The notes under the pieces are model-generated. The model was not told the origin of the DNA, did not search any database, and was given only the letters and a program-made list of their open reading frames with translations. A stretch of 64,000 bases of DNA. Source: Acerihabitans sp035013185. GTDB lineage: Bacteria > Pseudomonadota > Gammaproteobacteria > Enterobacterales > Enterobacteriaceae. Positions within the stretch are counted from its first letter, which is position 1; every line of letters begins with the position of its first letter. The stretch lies in assembly GCF_035013185.1 (NCBI RefSeq), contig NZ_JAYGJO010000015.1, forward strand, positions 56,294-120,293, read 5' to 3'. The translations under genes and the position numbers were made by a program. Below, one piece after another: positions 35,886 through 45,040 of the stretch.

Positions 35886-35904
35886 CGCCAAATATTGGCG
35901 TTGC
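35886..35904. terminator. Hairpin between convergent eptB and the LacI-type gene
   Basis: CGCCAA-ATA-TTGGCG forms a perfect short stem inside a wider imperfect pairing (CCAAGC…GCTTGG), located between the two stop codons. No clear T-run, so activity is uncertain. Confidence 0.4.
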
Positions 35905-36957
35905 TTAACGCTTGGGGTAATCAGTTGACTGCGGCATAGCCATTACCGGCTCGTGGCTTAACGTATCGTTCCTTGTGAGTGACACCAGCGTTTGCATTGG
36001 TGGTTCACAACACTTTATGGCATGAAGAACGGAATGCGCCAATACCTCACCCAGTTCAGCGTGGTTGACGACAAACCCTGTTGGTGCCGGTGTCAGAAAC
36101 GATGAAACATCACTACTCACCACACCACAATTCATGGCGATATCGCGTTCGGGGTCAAGACCTTGGCAACGCAGACGGTGGTAAGCGCCAACTATCTGTA
36201 TATCATTGATAAAAATGACATAATCCGGTCTTTCGGATAACGATAAAAAATGATCCATGGACAAATAACCGGTCTGCTCGCCAATATCCCCCTGGAAAAT
36301 AATGTCTTCGCGCACCGGCAGACCGTGGCGTTGCAGACACTGGCGGTAGCTGTCGACAAAGCATTTACCTTGCATGCTGTCTCGCCCCAGGGTCACCAGT
36401 GCAATATGACGATAACCTTTGGCTATTGCTTGCGTGGTCGCGGTGTCAGCCATCTGGGAAAAATCCATATCCACCCAATTAAATGCTCCCGCTAAGGTTT
36501 CGCTGCGACCAAGCGTCACGAACGGAAAATGATGTTGCTGCAAAAAAGAAATTCTACTGTCATGTACCAAGGTGTCGGTAAGGATCACGGCGTCAGCTTT
36601 ACGTTGGCTGATAACCTTAGTCAGCCAAACCTGTTCTTCCCTCACATCCTGCGCCATGTGTAGCACCATATCCATGGAATGCTCCAGTAGAACCTGCTGC
36701 AGTCGCCTGGAAATCTTCATAAAGAACGAGGCAGTGTAGAAATTATCCTGGTTATCACTTGGCAATAGCAGGGCGATGGTCTCCGCTTTACCTTTACGCA
36801 AGTTTCGTCCTGCCGCATTGGCTGAATAACCCAACCGCTGTGCTTCCTCTAACACTTTGCGCCGGGTAGCGGTACTGACTTCGGTGGAATTGTTTAGCGC
36901 TCGGGAAACGGTGGCTATGGATAAATTTAAATGACGAGAAAATTCTTTGATATTCAT
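35905..36957 (-). CDS. LacI-family regulator of the adjacent glycosidase/transporter operon
   Basis: 350-aa LacI/GalR-type repressor. N-terminal HTH and hinge: KEFSRHLNLSIATVSRALN, then RRKVLEEAQRLGYSANA. The rest is a periplasmic-binding-protein-like sensor (about residues 60-340; SFLQQHHFPFVTLGR, GYRHIALVTLGR). It diverges from the GH31 gene, and two identical palindromic operators lie in the 277-bp gap. The likely role is sugar-inducible repression of the GH31-GPH pair and of itself. The inducer is unknown, presumably an alpha-glycoside or alpha-xyloside. Confidence 0.9.
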   Translation of the reverse strand: MNIKEFSRHLNLSIATVSRALNNSTEVSTATRRKVLEEAQRLGYSANAAGRNLRKGKAETIALLLPSDNQDNFYTASFFMKISRRLQQVLLEHSMDMVLHMAQDVREEQVWLTKVISQRKADAVILTDTLVHDSRISFLQQHHFPFVTLGRSETLAGAFNWVDMDFSQMADTATTQAIAKGYRHIALVTLGRDSMQGKCFVDSYRQCLQRHGLPVREDIIFQGDIGEQTGYLSMDHFLSLSERPDYVIFINDIQIVGAYHRLRCQGLDPERDIAMNCGVVSSDVSSFLTPAPTGFVVNHAELGEVLAHSVLHAIKCCEPPMQTLVSLTRNDTLSHEPVMAMPQSTDYPKR

Positions 36958-37123
36958 TTCATGATCCTACATAAATTACTGACTTATTATATGCATAAAT
37001 TTGCTATTTAATAGTAGATATTTGCTTTAATACCCGTTTTGGCAGAATGGGCATGAAATGAAATGATTTACTACCCGTGACTTTATTACATTGATCACAA
37101 AACGAGAATAAATACATTTTTAC

Positions 37124-37135
37124 GTAAACGTTTCC
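37124..37135. promoter_or_regulatory. LacI-type operator 1 upstream of the GH31 gene
   Basis: GTAAACGTTTCC, with the palindromic centre AAACGTTT typical of LacI/GalR operators. The identical 12-mer recurs at 37167-37178, 43 bp away centre to centre, or about four helical turns. Confidence 0.8.
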
Positions 37136-37166
37136 GTTGACTGATTCTAACATTGAAATCATAGTC

Positions 37167-37178
37167 GTAAACGTTTCC
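37167..37178. promoter_or_regulatory. LacI-type operator 2 upstream of the GH31 gene
   Basis: Exact copy of GTAAACGTTTCC at 37124. It lies 57 bp before the GH31 start, overlapping or just downstream of the expected promoter. Paired operators on one face of the helix suggest cooperative binding. Confidence 0.8.
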
Positions 37179-37234
37179 GCTTTAATTATAACCACCCTCT
37201 TTAATATTTAAATTACCCTTATAGGGATAAATGA

Positions 37235-39274
37235 ATGAATACATTACGGATCGAAGGCAATACGCTGACATGGTCATACAACGGCCAATCATTAACTATT
37301 ATTGCCTGGGGTGACGATAGCCTGCGAGTGCGTGCTTCCCTAACAGGTGAATGCCGTGGGGACGACCTTTGGGCGCTGTTGCCCGCGGCTGATATTATCC
37401 CCACGTTTGTACAAAACGAACATAGCATCACCATGATTAATGGCAAGATACATGTAACCGTTGATCAGCAAGGCCGGGTTCAATTTCATAATCAAGAGGG
37501 GCGTCTATTATTAGCGGAGATGTGGCGGCAAAGGGATAATGGTGAAAAATTTTGGGACGATGGATTTAATAAGACTATCAGCGCGCTGAAAATATCCGGC
37601 AGGGAGTTTAAACCACTAGCTGGGGATGCTTATCGTATCTCGGTTCGCTTTGAGCCACATTGCGAGGAAAAACTGTATGGCATGGGGCAATATCAGCAGT
37701 CATTTCTGGATTTAAAAGGCAGCATTCTTGAACTGGCACAGCGAAATTCACAGGCTAGCGTGCCTTTTGTCGTATCGAATCAGGGATATGGCTTCTTATG
37801 GAATAACCCCGCAGTGGGTGAAGCCTGCTTTGCTAAAAACGGTACTCGCTGGACCGCCGAAGCAGCGCGCCAGATTGATTACTGGATCACTGCCGGCGAT
37901 ACACCGGCAGCGATTGTTAAAAACTATGTCGCTGCTAGCGGAAAACCGCCGTTAATGCCTGATTATGCTCTGGGACTTTGGCAGTCAAAACTGCGCTACC
38001 GCACCCAGGATGAATTGTTGTCAGTGGCGCGTGAATACCAACGGCGCGGGATCCCGCTGGCGGTGATTGTCGCGGACTTTTTCCATTGGCCCATACAGGG
38101 TGATTGGCGATTTGATGCGCGCGAATGGCCGGACCCGCAAAGTATGATTGACGAGTTAAAGGCTATGGGCACCGAACTGATGGTGTCCGTTTGGCCGACG
38201 GTGGATGTTCGCTCAGAGAATTACGCCGAAATGAATGAAAAGGGGTATTTGGTCAATAGCAATAAAGGTCTGAATATCAATTTTGATTTCCTTGGCAACA
38301 CGCGGTTTATCGATGCCACACACCCGGGCGCTCGGCAATTTCTATGGCAAGCGCTGAAACGAAACTATTTTGATCAGGGTGTGCGTTTGTTTTGGCTGGA
38401 TGAGGCTGAGCCAGAATATGGCATCTATGACTTTGATAATTATCGTTATCACATAGGTAATACCTTAGAAATCGGCAATATTTATCCGTTGTGTTACACC
38501 CAAGCGGTGTTTGACGGGCAGAAAGCCGCAGGGGTAGAGGCACCGGTCAGTCTGGTGCGTTGCGCCTGGGCCGGCAGTCAGCGTTACGGCGCCTTGGTCT
38601 GGTCTGGTGACATCCAGTCGTCATTTGCCTCCATGCGTAACCAGCTATGCGCTGGACTCAATATGGGCATGGCAGGTATTTCCTGGTGGACCACCGATAT
38701 CGGTGGTTTTCATGGCGGTAATGTCACTGATCCACAATTCCATGAATTATTGATCCGTTGGTTCCAGTGGGCGGTTTTTTGTCCGGTGCTGCGCATGCAT
38801 GGTCATCGGGAACCGATAACCGAGCCATCAATTCCTTGGCGCGACGGTATCGCACAGTGCAATACCGGTGCCGGCAACGAACTTTGGAGCTTTGGCGAGG
38901 CAACCTACACGATTTTGCAGCGCTATGCGACATTGCGTGAAACGCTAAGACCGTATTTAACGATGCTGATGAACGAGGCCCATGAAACCGGCGCACCGCT
39001 GATGCGGCCGATGTTTTATGAATTTCCGGCACAGCCAGAAAGTTGGCAGTGCGAGGATCAGTATATGTTCGGCGCCGATATGTTAGTGGCTCCGATACTG
39101 AACGCCGGCCAAACACATCGGCGGGTTTTTCTGCCTGACGGCGCTGACTGGATTGATGCCTGGACCGGGCAGCAACAGCCCGGCGGCGTCACTATCACCA
39201 CCGACGCGCCACTCGACGTTATTCCTTTGTTTATCAAAGCCGGTGCCAACGCACTAACGCTGTTCAATTTCTGA
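37235..39274 (+). CDS. GH31 family glycosidase, probably alpha-xylosidase-like, cytoplasmic
   Basis: 679-aa glycoside hydrolase family 31 enzyme without a signal peptide. N-terminal beta domain (to about residue 240), then a TIM barrel. The catalytic nucleophile is predicted at D389 in LFWLDEAEPE and the acid/base at D459 in VWSGDIQSS; GISWWTTDIGGF and MHGHREP follow. The WLDEAEPE form is closer to alpha-xylosidases of the XylS type than to maltase-glucoamylases, but substrate cannot be fixed. It is about 90 aa shorter than E. coli YicI. The next gene is a GPH sugar transporter, as with yicI-yicJ, so imported oligosaccharide is probably hydrolysed inside the cell. Confidence 0.85.
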   Translation: MNTLRIEGNTLTWSYNGQSLTIIAWGDDSLRVRASLTGECRGDDLWALLPAADIIPTFVQNEHSITMINGKIHVTVDQQGRVQFHNQEGRLLLAEMWRQRDNGEKFWDDGFNKTISALKISGREFKPLAGDAYRISVRFEPHCEEKLYGMGQYQQSFLDLKGSILELAQRNSQASVPFVVSNQGYGFLWNNPAVGEACFAKNGTRWTAEAARQIDYWITAGDTPAAIVKNYVAASGKPPLMPDYALGLWQSKLRYRTQDELLSVAREYQRRGIPLAVIVADFFHWPIQGDWRFDAREWPDPQSMIDELKAMGTELMVSVWPTVDVRSENYAEMNEKGYLVNSNKGLNINFDFLGNTRFIDATHPGARQFLWQALKRNYFDQGVRLFWLDEAEPEYGIYDFDNYRYHIGNTLEIGNIYPLCYTQAVFDGQKAAGVEAPVSLVRCAWAGSQRYGALVWSGDIQSSFASMRNQLCAGLNMGMAGISWWTTDIGGFHGGNVTDPQFHELLIRWFQWAVFCPVLRMHGHREPITEPSIPWRDGIAQCNTGAGNELWSFGEATYTILQRYATLRETLRPYLTMLMNEAHETGAPLMRPMFYEFPAQPESWQCEDQYMFGADMLVAPILNAGQTHRRVFLPDGADWIDAWTGQQQPGGVTITTDAPLDVIPLFIKAGANALTLFNF

Positions 39275-39331
39275 TCATGTCAGTCCGCACAGACGGGCAC
39301 TACCCTCACCCTACATATATCGGAGCACAGC

Positions 39332-40711
39332 ATGACAAGTAGAATCGTAACACAGACCGGTGTGCAACAGCCCACCGTGCCCAGCAGTATGACGTTACTC
39401 GAAAAAATCGGTTATGGTTTTGGCGATGCGGGCGGCACGGTAATTACTGGGCTTATCAGTAATTTTTTGACATTTTTTTACACTGATGTATTTGGCTTGA
39501 CGCCAGCGCTGGTCGGGACATTGTTTGTGGTTTTACGGGTGCTTGATGCGGTGTCCGACCCGATGATTGGTATTGTGGCTGACCGAACGTTCACCCGCTG
39601 GGGGCAGTTCCGGCCCTATTTGCTGTGGACGGCAGTACCTCTTGGTTTGATCGGTTTTCTGACCTTTGTTGTGCCAGATATTGCCTATCATTGGAAGGTC
39701 GTCTACGCCATTGTCACCTATTTCCTGTTGTCATTACTTTATTCACTGAACAATGTGCCCTACTGCGCGCTGATATCCAAGATCACTAATAACCCGCGTG
39801 AGGTCGTTTCCTGCCAATCCTTCCGTTTTGCCATATCGGGTGGTGCGGGTTTTGCCGTGGCGGTGGGGTTACCGTTCATGGTCACGCATCTTGGCGGTAC
39901 CAACGTTGCGCGCGGCTATGCATTGGGAGTGGGTATTCTCTGTTCTCTGGCAGTGCTGATGTCACTGTTTTGCTTTTTTAGTGTGCGTGAGCGTAATCAC
40001 AATGAACCAGGCCATAAGTTTGTTATTCGGGAAAATCTAGCCAACATTAGGAAAAACGATCAGTTGATACTGACTTTTTTCATGTCGCTGCTGCTGATTG
40101 GTATTTTTAATACCAAAGGTGGGGCGGCAATGTACTTTATTACCTATGTGCTGCATGGCAACGCTGGCTACACCTCGTTATTTTTTGGGTTGGCGACGTT
40201 TGGCGGTATTCTCGGCTCGATTTTCGTGCAATTTTTTACCCGTCGTTTCGAAGTGAAAAATATTTATTTTGCGGTGAATATGCTGCTGGCAGTGAGTCAT
40301 TTTGCGGTTTATTTTGTTCCAGGAGCCTATACCACCTGTTGGCTAGTGCTGGTATTTATCTGCTGTGTAACACTGGGCTTCACCTTGCCATTACACTTCA
40401 CCATGGTCGCTTTCGCGGATGATTATGGCGAATGGAAATCTGGGGTGCGCTCATCGGGCATGAACTTTGCCTTCAACCTGTTTTTCGTCAAACTTGCGTG
40501 GGCGCTGGCGGGTTCCATTATTAGCATTACCCTGGTGATTATTGCTTATCGGGCCGGGGTAGAAAATCAAACGCCCACGTCACTACAGGGAATTACGTTA
40601 TTGTCTACGGTCATTCCCGGGGTGTTGCATCTGTTGCTCGCGTTGACGGTGAGACGGTTTAAAATCGACAAACGTATGCTGAAGCAGATGGCTGTGGATT
40701 TGAAAAAATAA
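39332..40711 (+). CDS. GPH-family sugar:cation symporter (YicJ/XynB-like)
   Basis: 459 aa with twelve predicted TM helices, glycoside-pentoside-hexuronide (GPH) branch. Typical segments: EKIGYGFGDAGGTVITGL, DAVSDPMIGIVADRT, then RWGQFRPYLLW, and DYGEWKSGVRSSG in the second half. It lies 57 bp after the GH31 gene with a good RBS (CGGAGC) and is presumably under the same LacI-type repressor. It should import the glycoside cleaved by the GH31 enzyme. Confidence 0.9.
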   Translation: MTSRIVTQTGVQQPTVPSSMTLLEKIGYGFGDAGGTVITGLISNFLTFFYTDVFGLTPALVGTLFVVLRVLDAVSDPMIGIVADRTFTRWGQFRPYLLWTAVPLGLIGFLTFVVPDIAYHWKVVYAIVTYFLLSLLYSLNNVPYCALISKITNNPREVVSCQSFRFAISGGAGFAVAVGLPFMVTHLGGTNVARGYALGVGILCSLAVLMSLFCFFSVRERNHNEPGHKFVIRENLANIRKNDQLILTFFMSLLLIGIFNTKGGAAMYFITYVLHGNAGYTSLFFGLATFGGILGSIFVQFFTRRFEVKNIYFAVNMLLAVSHFAVYFVPGAYTTCWLVLVFICCVTLGFTLPLHFTMVAFADDYGEWKSGVRSSGMNFAFNLFFVKLAWALAGSIISITLVIIAYRAGVENQTPTSLQGITLLSTVIPGVLHLLLALTVRRFKIDKRMLKQMAVDLKK

Positions 40712-40743
40712 CGTTGCTTGTCGAAAGGTGAGGGTTGTGCAGT

Positions 40744-41586
40744 TTATCCCGGCGTCGCCGGATGCAGGTTTCGGTTGGCCAGGCGGCACAGTTGCGTCAG
40801 GAAAAACACCGCGACCTGCATCAACACGATGCAAGGGCCGGTGGCGCCGTCGATATAAAAACTGATTAACGTACCGCTAATACATGAGAATACCGACACC
40901 AACGTCGCCACCAGCAGCATGTGGTCAAAACGACGGCAAATCAGCACGGCGGTAGCGCCGGGTGCAATCAACATGGCGATGGCCATGATGACGCCCACCG
41001 CCTGCAATGCAGCGACAATGGTTAATGCCAGTAGACACAGCAGGCCGTAGTGCAGTCGTTTCACCGACATTCCCACCGCTTTGGCCTGGGACGGGTCGAA
41101 GCAATACAACAACACATCATGGCGTTTAACCAGCACGATCAGTGACACCACCGCGGCGATTACCAGCATTTGCCACAGTTCGCTGGTGGTGATGCCCAGC
41201 ATGTTGCCAAACAATATATGGGTTAAATGTTGGTCGGTGTCGATACGGGAAAACAGTACCAGTCCCAAAGCGAACATGCCGGAGAAGACAATCCCCATTA
41301 CGCTGTCCTCCTTGACCCGGCAACGATCCTTAATAAAACCAATAGCCAGGGCGCAAAAGAGCCCGGATCCAAAGGCGCCCACCACGATCGGCACACCAGC
41401 GATTATTGCCACTACCATGCCCGGAAGAACGGCATGGGAAATGGCGTCACCCATTAACGACCAGCCCTTGAGTACCAGAAAACACGACAGGATAGCGCAT
41501 ACCACGCCGGTGGCGATGGCGGCGATGATACCCCGTTGCATAAAGCCAAAGCCCAGCGGGGTTGTCAACCATTCCAACCACACCAT
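40744..41586 (-). CDS. sitD: Mn/Fe ABC transporter permease SitD/YfeD
   Basis: 280-aa permease of the ABC-3 family with about eight hydrophobic segments; LVLKGWSLMGDAISHAVLPG and GVIMAIAMLIAPGATAVL are typical. It is paralogous to the overlapping sitC gene (1-bp overlap). The four genes sitABCD (in order A to D on the minus strand) form a binding-protein-dependent importer of manganese and ferrous iron. Convergent with the GPH transporter, 33 bp apart. Confidence 0.92.
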   Translation of the reverse strand: MVWLEWLTTPLGFGFMQRGIIAAIATGVVCAILSCFLVLKGWSLMGDAISHAVLPGMVVAIIAGVPIVVGAFGSGLFCALAIGFIKDRCRVKEDSVMGIVFSGMFALGLVLFSRIDTDQHLTHILFGNMLGITTSELWQMLVIAAVVSLIVLVKRHDVLLYCFDPSQAKAVGMSVKRLHYGLLCLLALTIVAALQAVGVIMAIAMLIAPGATAVLICRRFDHMLLVATLVSVFSCISGTLISFYIDGATGPCIVLMQVAVFFLTQLCRLANRNLHPATPG

Positions 41587-42443
41587 TAACGCTCACCTCG
41601 CGCCAGTGTGCGGCGTCGGCCGGCGGCCAAAAGTCCATATTTGGGTGCCAACAGAAACGCCAACAAAAATACCAGGGTTTGCAACGTGACGATGACACCG
41701 CCGGTGGTGCCATCGATAAAATAACTCAACCAGGCACCACCGGCGCTGGTCAAGATACCCATGCTGATGGCGATGCCAACCAACCGCGAAAAACGGTCTG
41801 TCAGCAGGTACGCCGTCGCGCCAGGGGTGATCATCATGGCAATCACCAGGATGGCACCGACGGTTTGCAACGCCGCCACGGTGCAGGCGCTAAGCAGGGT
41901 AAAAAAAATGATTTTCAGCCGCAACGGCGAAAGCCCAATAGAAACGGCGTGGCGCTCGTCAAAAAATACCGCCAGTAAATCCCGCCAGATGACGCACAGT
42001 ACGACCAAAGAGACTCCGCTGATGCTCCCCACCTGCAACACATCCTGGTCGGCAATGCCCAGAATATTGCCGAAAATGATCGACTGCACGTTGACTGATG
42101 TGGGGTTCAAGGAAATAATCAGCAAACCGGCGGCAAAAAAAGCGGTAAACACCATGCCGATAATCGCGTCTTCGCGCAGCCGGCTATAATGGCGTGCCAG
42201 CGCCATCACCAGCGCGGCCAGCATACCGCTGATAAACGCCCCGGCCACCACCGGCAAACCCAGCGCGTAGGCTCCTGCCACCCCGGGCACGACTGAATGG
42301 GAAAGCGCATCACCCATCAACGACCAGCCCTTGAGCATCAGGTAGGCGGAAAGGAAGGCGCAGACCGCACCGACAGTCGCGCTTACCCAAATGGCCTTGA
42401 GCATATAATCATAGTGAAAGGGTTCCGCCAACAGCGCTAGCAT
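41586..42443 (-). CDS. sitC: Mn/Fe ABC transporter permease SitC/YfeC
   Basis: 285-aa ABC-3 permease with LMLKGWSLMGDALSHSVVPG and GAILVIAMMITPGATAYLL, the same landmarks as SitD. Overlaps sitB by 1 bp and sitD by 1 bp, indicating tight translational coupling and a heterodimeric SitC-SitD channel. No signs of decay. Confidence 0.92.
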   Translation of the reverse strand: MLALLAEPFHYDYMLKAIWVSATVGAVCAFLSAYLMLKGWSLMGDALSHSVVPGVAGAYALGLPVVAGAFISGMLAALVMALARHYSRLREDAIIGMVFTAFFAAGLLIISLNPTSVNVQSIIFGNILGIADQDVLQVGSISGVSLVVLCVIWRDLLAVFFDERHAVSIGLSPLRLKIIFFTLLSACTVAALQTVGAILVIAMMITPGATAYLLTDRFSRLVGIAISMGILTSAGGAWLSYFIDGTTGGVIVTLQTLVFLLAFLLAPKYGLLAAGRRRTLARGER

Positions 42444-43318
42444 TACAACACCCGCCGGCAGGTGTTCGGTGCCTCTGACGCGCGGACGTCGTGCTCCGTG
42501 GTGGCGCGAGAGGTTGCCGGCGTTTCGGCCCTCGGTGATCTTGGTTTGGTGGGCAACAGCGACTGCGCCGGATTCAGGTAGCGCAGGTCGCCGCCAAACG
42601 CCCGTTGCAAATTTTCCTGGGTAAAGGTGCTGTCGGTGGGGCCGGCCGCCAGCACCGTGCGGTTAATCAGTACCACCCGATCGCAAAATTCTGGTATAGC
42701 CGCCAGATTATGGGTGGATATCAATATCAGTTGGCCCTCTTCGCGCAAGGTGATCAACAGGTCGATAATGGCGCTTTCGGTGTGCACATCAATTCCGGTA
42801 AAAGGCTCATCGAGCAGCATCACGCGACCTTGTTGCGCCAGGGCGCGGGCCAGGAACACCCGTTTCCTCTGCCCGCCGGACAGCTCGCCGATTTGGCGCT
42901 TGGCAAGCGCCGTCATGCCGACGCGCGCCAACGCCAGTGCGACCTGGCGTCGGTCTTCGGTGCTAGGGATGCGCAGGAATGACATTTTGCCGTAGCGGCC
43001 CATCATCACAACGTCCGATACCTGCACCGGGAAATGCCAATCCACCTGATCGGTTTGCGGCACATAAGCGACCAGGTTGTTACGCAACGCCCAGGCCATG
43101 GGGTGATTATCCAGCGTCACCGTGCCTGTCGACGGGCGCACCATGCCCATAATGCTGTTGAATAAGGTGGACTTGCCACTGCCATTGATCCCCACCAGGG
43201 CACAAAGGGTACCACCGGTCAGTTCAAAGCTGGCGTTGTGCAGGGCGGTATGCCCATTGTTATAGGTGACGGTAATCTTGTCGACCCGCAAATGCGGCCG
43301 GTGATCGGGGGCGTTCAT
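42443..43318 (-). CDS. sitB: Mn/Fe ABC transporter ATPase SitB/YfeB
   Basis: 291-aa ABC ATPase that powers SitCD. Walker A GINGSGKST, Q-loop YVPQTDQVDWHFP, signature LSGGQRKRVFLARAL, Walker B VMLLDEPFTGID and switch His in ISTHNL are all intact. Overlaps sitA by 4 bp. The extra C-terminal 30 residues are Ser/Thr/Arg-rich with no recognised motif. Confidence 0.94.
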   Translation of the reverse strand: MNAPDHRPHLRVDKITVTYNNGHTALHNASFELTGGTLCALVGINGSGKSTLFNSIMGMVRPSTGTVTLDNHPMAWALRNNLVAYVPQTDQVDWHFPVQVSDVVMMGRYGKMSFLRIPSTEDRRQVALALARVGMTALAKRQIGELSGGQRKRVFLARALAQQGRVMLLDEPFTGIDVHTESAIIDLLITLREEGQLILISTHNLAAIPEFCDRVVLINRTVLAAGPTDSTFTQENLQRAFGGDLRYLNPAQSLLPTKPRSPRAETPATSRATTEHDVRASEAPNTCRRVL

Positions 43319-44238
43319 TGGTTAAATCCCTTGGCGATAGTATCAATGGTCACGTTCAGCAGACTGAGGTAGTCGGGTACCGGTCCGTCGGCGGCGGAGA
43401 GGGAGTCCACATAAAGCACGCCGCCGTAGTGCGCGCCGGTTTCTTTTGCCACCTGTCTGGCGGGTTTATCGGAAACCGTGCTCTCGCTAAATACCACCGG
43501 AATATGGTGCTGACGCACCCGGTCGATCACCTGGCTCACTTGCCGGGGTGTGCCTTGTTCGTCGGCATTAACCGGCCACAAATAGGCTTCTTGCAGGGCG
43601 AAGTCCCGCGCCAGATAACTGAATGCGCCCTCGCTGGTGACCAGCCAGCGCTGTCCTGCGGGTATATTGGCCAACCTGGCGCGCAGCGGCGCATCCATCG
43701 CAGCGATAGTGGCCGCATAAAGGGCGGCGTTGCGGTTATAGGTCGTGGCATTGGCCGGATCGTGGCGCACCAAAGCCTGACGAATATTTTCCACGTAGAC
43801 CCGTGCGTTGGTGGGTGACATCCAGGCATGAGGATTGGGATTGTTGCTATACGGACCGGCGCGAATGGGCAGTGGCGTAATACCCTCGCTGACGACGGCT
43901 GAGGGCACATGGTGGATATTATCGAAAAACCGCGTGAACCAGCGCTCCAGATTCAGACCATTCCACAGGATTAAATCCGCTGATTGGGCTTTGACGATAT
44001 CCTTCGGGGTCGGCTGATAATCATGGATCTCCGCACCGGGCTTGATAATCGATACCACTATTGCGGCGTCACCGGCCACGTTCTGCGCCAGATCCTGAAT
44101 CACGGTAAAGGTGGTGACAACCGTGAATTTTTTCTCCGCCAAGGCTGAACCACAAACCAGGACGAGCCCGATGGCTAGTGCAACCAAAGGGTGCCAGGCC
44201 AGAGACCGTGAAGATAATGGCAGTGTTGTTATTGGCAT
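43315..44238 (-). CDS. sitA: Mn/Fe periplasmic binding protein SitA/YfeA
   Basis: 307-aa cluster A-1 metal-binding protein with an N-terminal signal peptide (about 34 residues, ending GSALAEKK). Metal ligands are expected at His in EIHDYQPTPKD, His in NPHAWMSPTNA, Glu in VVFSESTVSD and Asp in LYVDSLSA. First gene of sitABCD. The gap to the divergent mntR holds a palindrome fitting an MntR operator. Confidence 0.94.
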   Translation of the reverse strand: MPITTLPLSSRSLAWHPLVALAIGLVLVCGSALAEKKFTVVTTFTVIQDLAQNVAGDAAIVVSIIKPGAEIHDYQPTPKDIVKAQSADLILWNGLNLERWFTRFFDNIHHVPSAVVSEGITPLPIRAGPYSNNPNPHAWMSPTNARVYVENIRQALVRHDPANATTYNRNAALYAATIAAMDAPLRARLANIPAGQRWLVTSEGAFSYLARDFALQEAYLWPVNADEQGTPRQVSQVIDRVRQHHIPVVFSESTVSDKPARQVAKETGAHYGGVLYVDSLSAADGPVPDYLSLLNVTIDTIAKGFNQ

Positions 44239-44330
44239 TACGCTGAGCTCCGTACAGCATGTCGGACCTTGCGCATGAGGTGTTCACGTCAGCGCGGTGA
44301 GATCGACAGGATGCTTATTTATTGCTCATA

Positions 44331-44346
44331 TATAGCATAGGCTATA
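44331..44346. promoter_or_regulatory. Candidate MntR operator between sitA and mntR
   Basis: TATAGC-ATAG-GCTATA is a perfect 6-bp inverted repeat with a 4-bp spacer, close to the enterobacterial MntR box (ATAGC…GCTAT). It is in the middle of the divergent promoter region, 93 bp before sitA. An A/T-rich flank (GATGCTTATTTATTGC) could also hold a Fur site, but I cannot call one. Confidence 0.65.
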
Positions 44347-44494
44347 CTGTATAGCAAAGGCAAAGTTTCATCACCCTTGGTTGAACAATGACAACCAAGG
44401 GCAATTTGTAGTCCAACGTGTTTAACAACAATGGTATGCTTTGCTGCACCATCGACGGCTGATGGTGTGTTAGCGTAACCCATGAGGAAAAAGT

Positions 44495-44965
44495 ATGACC
44501 CACCCTGAACCAGACGATTTGCCGAACCGTACCACGCAACTGGTGGATGTGGAGGAACATGTACAAGGTTTTCTTCAGGTTAGGGCCGCCCATCGCTCGG
44601 AATTGATGGATGATTATGTCGAACTGATCGCCGACCTGATCAATGATTATGGCGAAGTGCGCCAAGTGGAGCTGGCCGCCCGTTTCGGCGTTTCTCAGCC
44701 TACGGTGGCGAAGATGCTTAAACGCCTTGCCGTAGCCGGGTTGATCCGCCAGCAGCCCTATCGGGGTGTGTTTCTGACCCCAGAGGGGGAAGCCATGGCG
44801 CTACGCAGCCGCGAGCGTCACCAGACGGTGGAGTCGTTTCTCCTGGCGCTCGGCGTCAGCCCGGAAACCGCACGCCGCGATGCCGAAGGGCTTGAGCACC
44901 ACGTCAGCGAAGAAACCCTGGACGTGTTCCGGCGGTTTACCGAACAGGCCGACCCATCGTCCTGA
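44495..44965 (+). CDS. mntR: Manganese-responsive regulator MntR
   Basis: 156-aa DtxR-family repressor. N-terminal winged HTH (VRQVELAARFGVSQPTVAKM), followed by the metal-binding dimerisation region with ERHQTVESFLLALGV and AEGLEHHVSEETL, whose His and Glu residues match MntR ligands. In E. coli mntR represses mntH; here it is next to sitABCD and very likely regulates that operon. RBS GAGGAAAA. Confidence 0.93.
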   Translation: MTHPEPDDLPNRTTQLVDVEEHVQGFLQVRAAHRSELMDDYVELIADLINDYGEVRQVELAARFGVSQPTVAKMLKRLAVAGLIRQQPYRGVFLTPEGEAMALRSRERHQTVESFLLALGVSPETARRDAEGLEHHVSEETLDVFRRFTEQADPSS

Positions 44966-45040
44966 TAAAGATCCCTACTTATTTTAGTCAGTGAGGGTAT
45001 AATCACCGCCCGGCGAAATAACCTGTCTAAGAGTGTGAGT

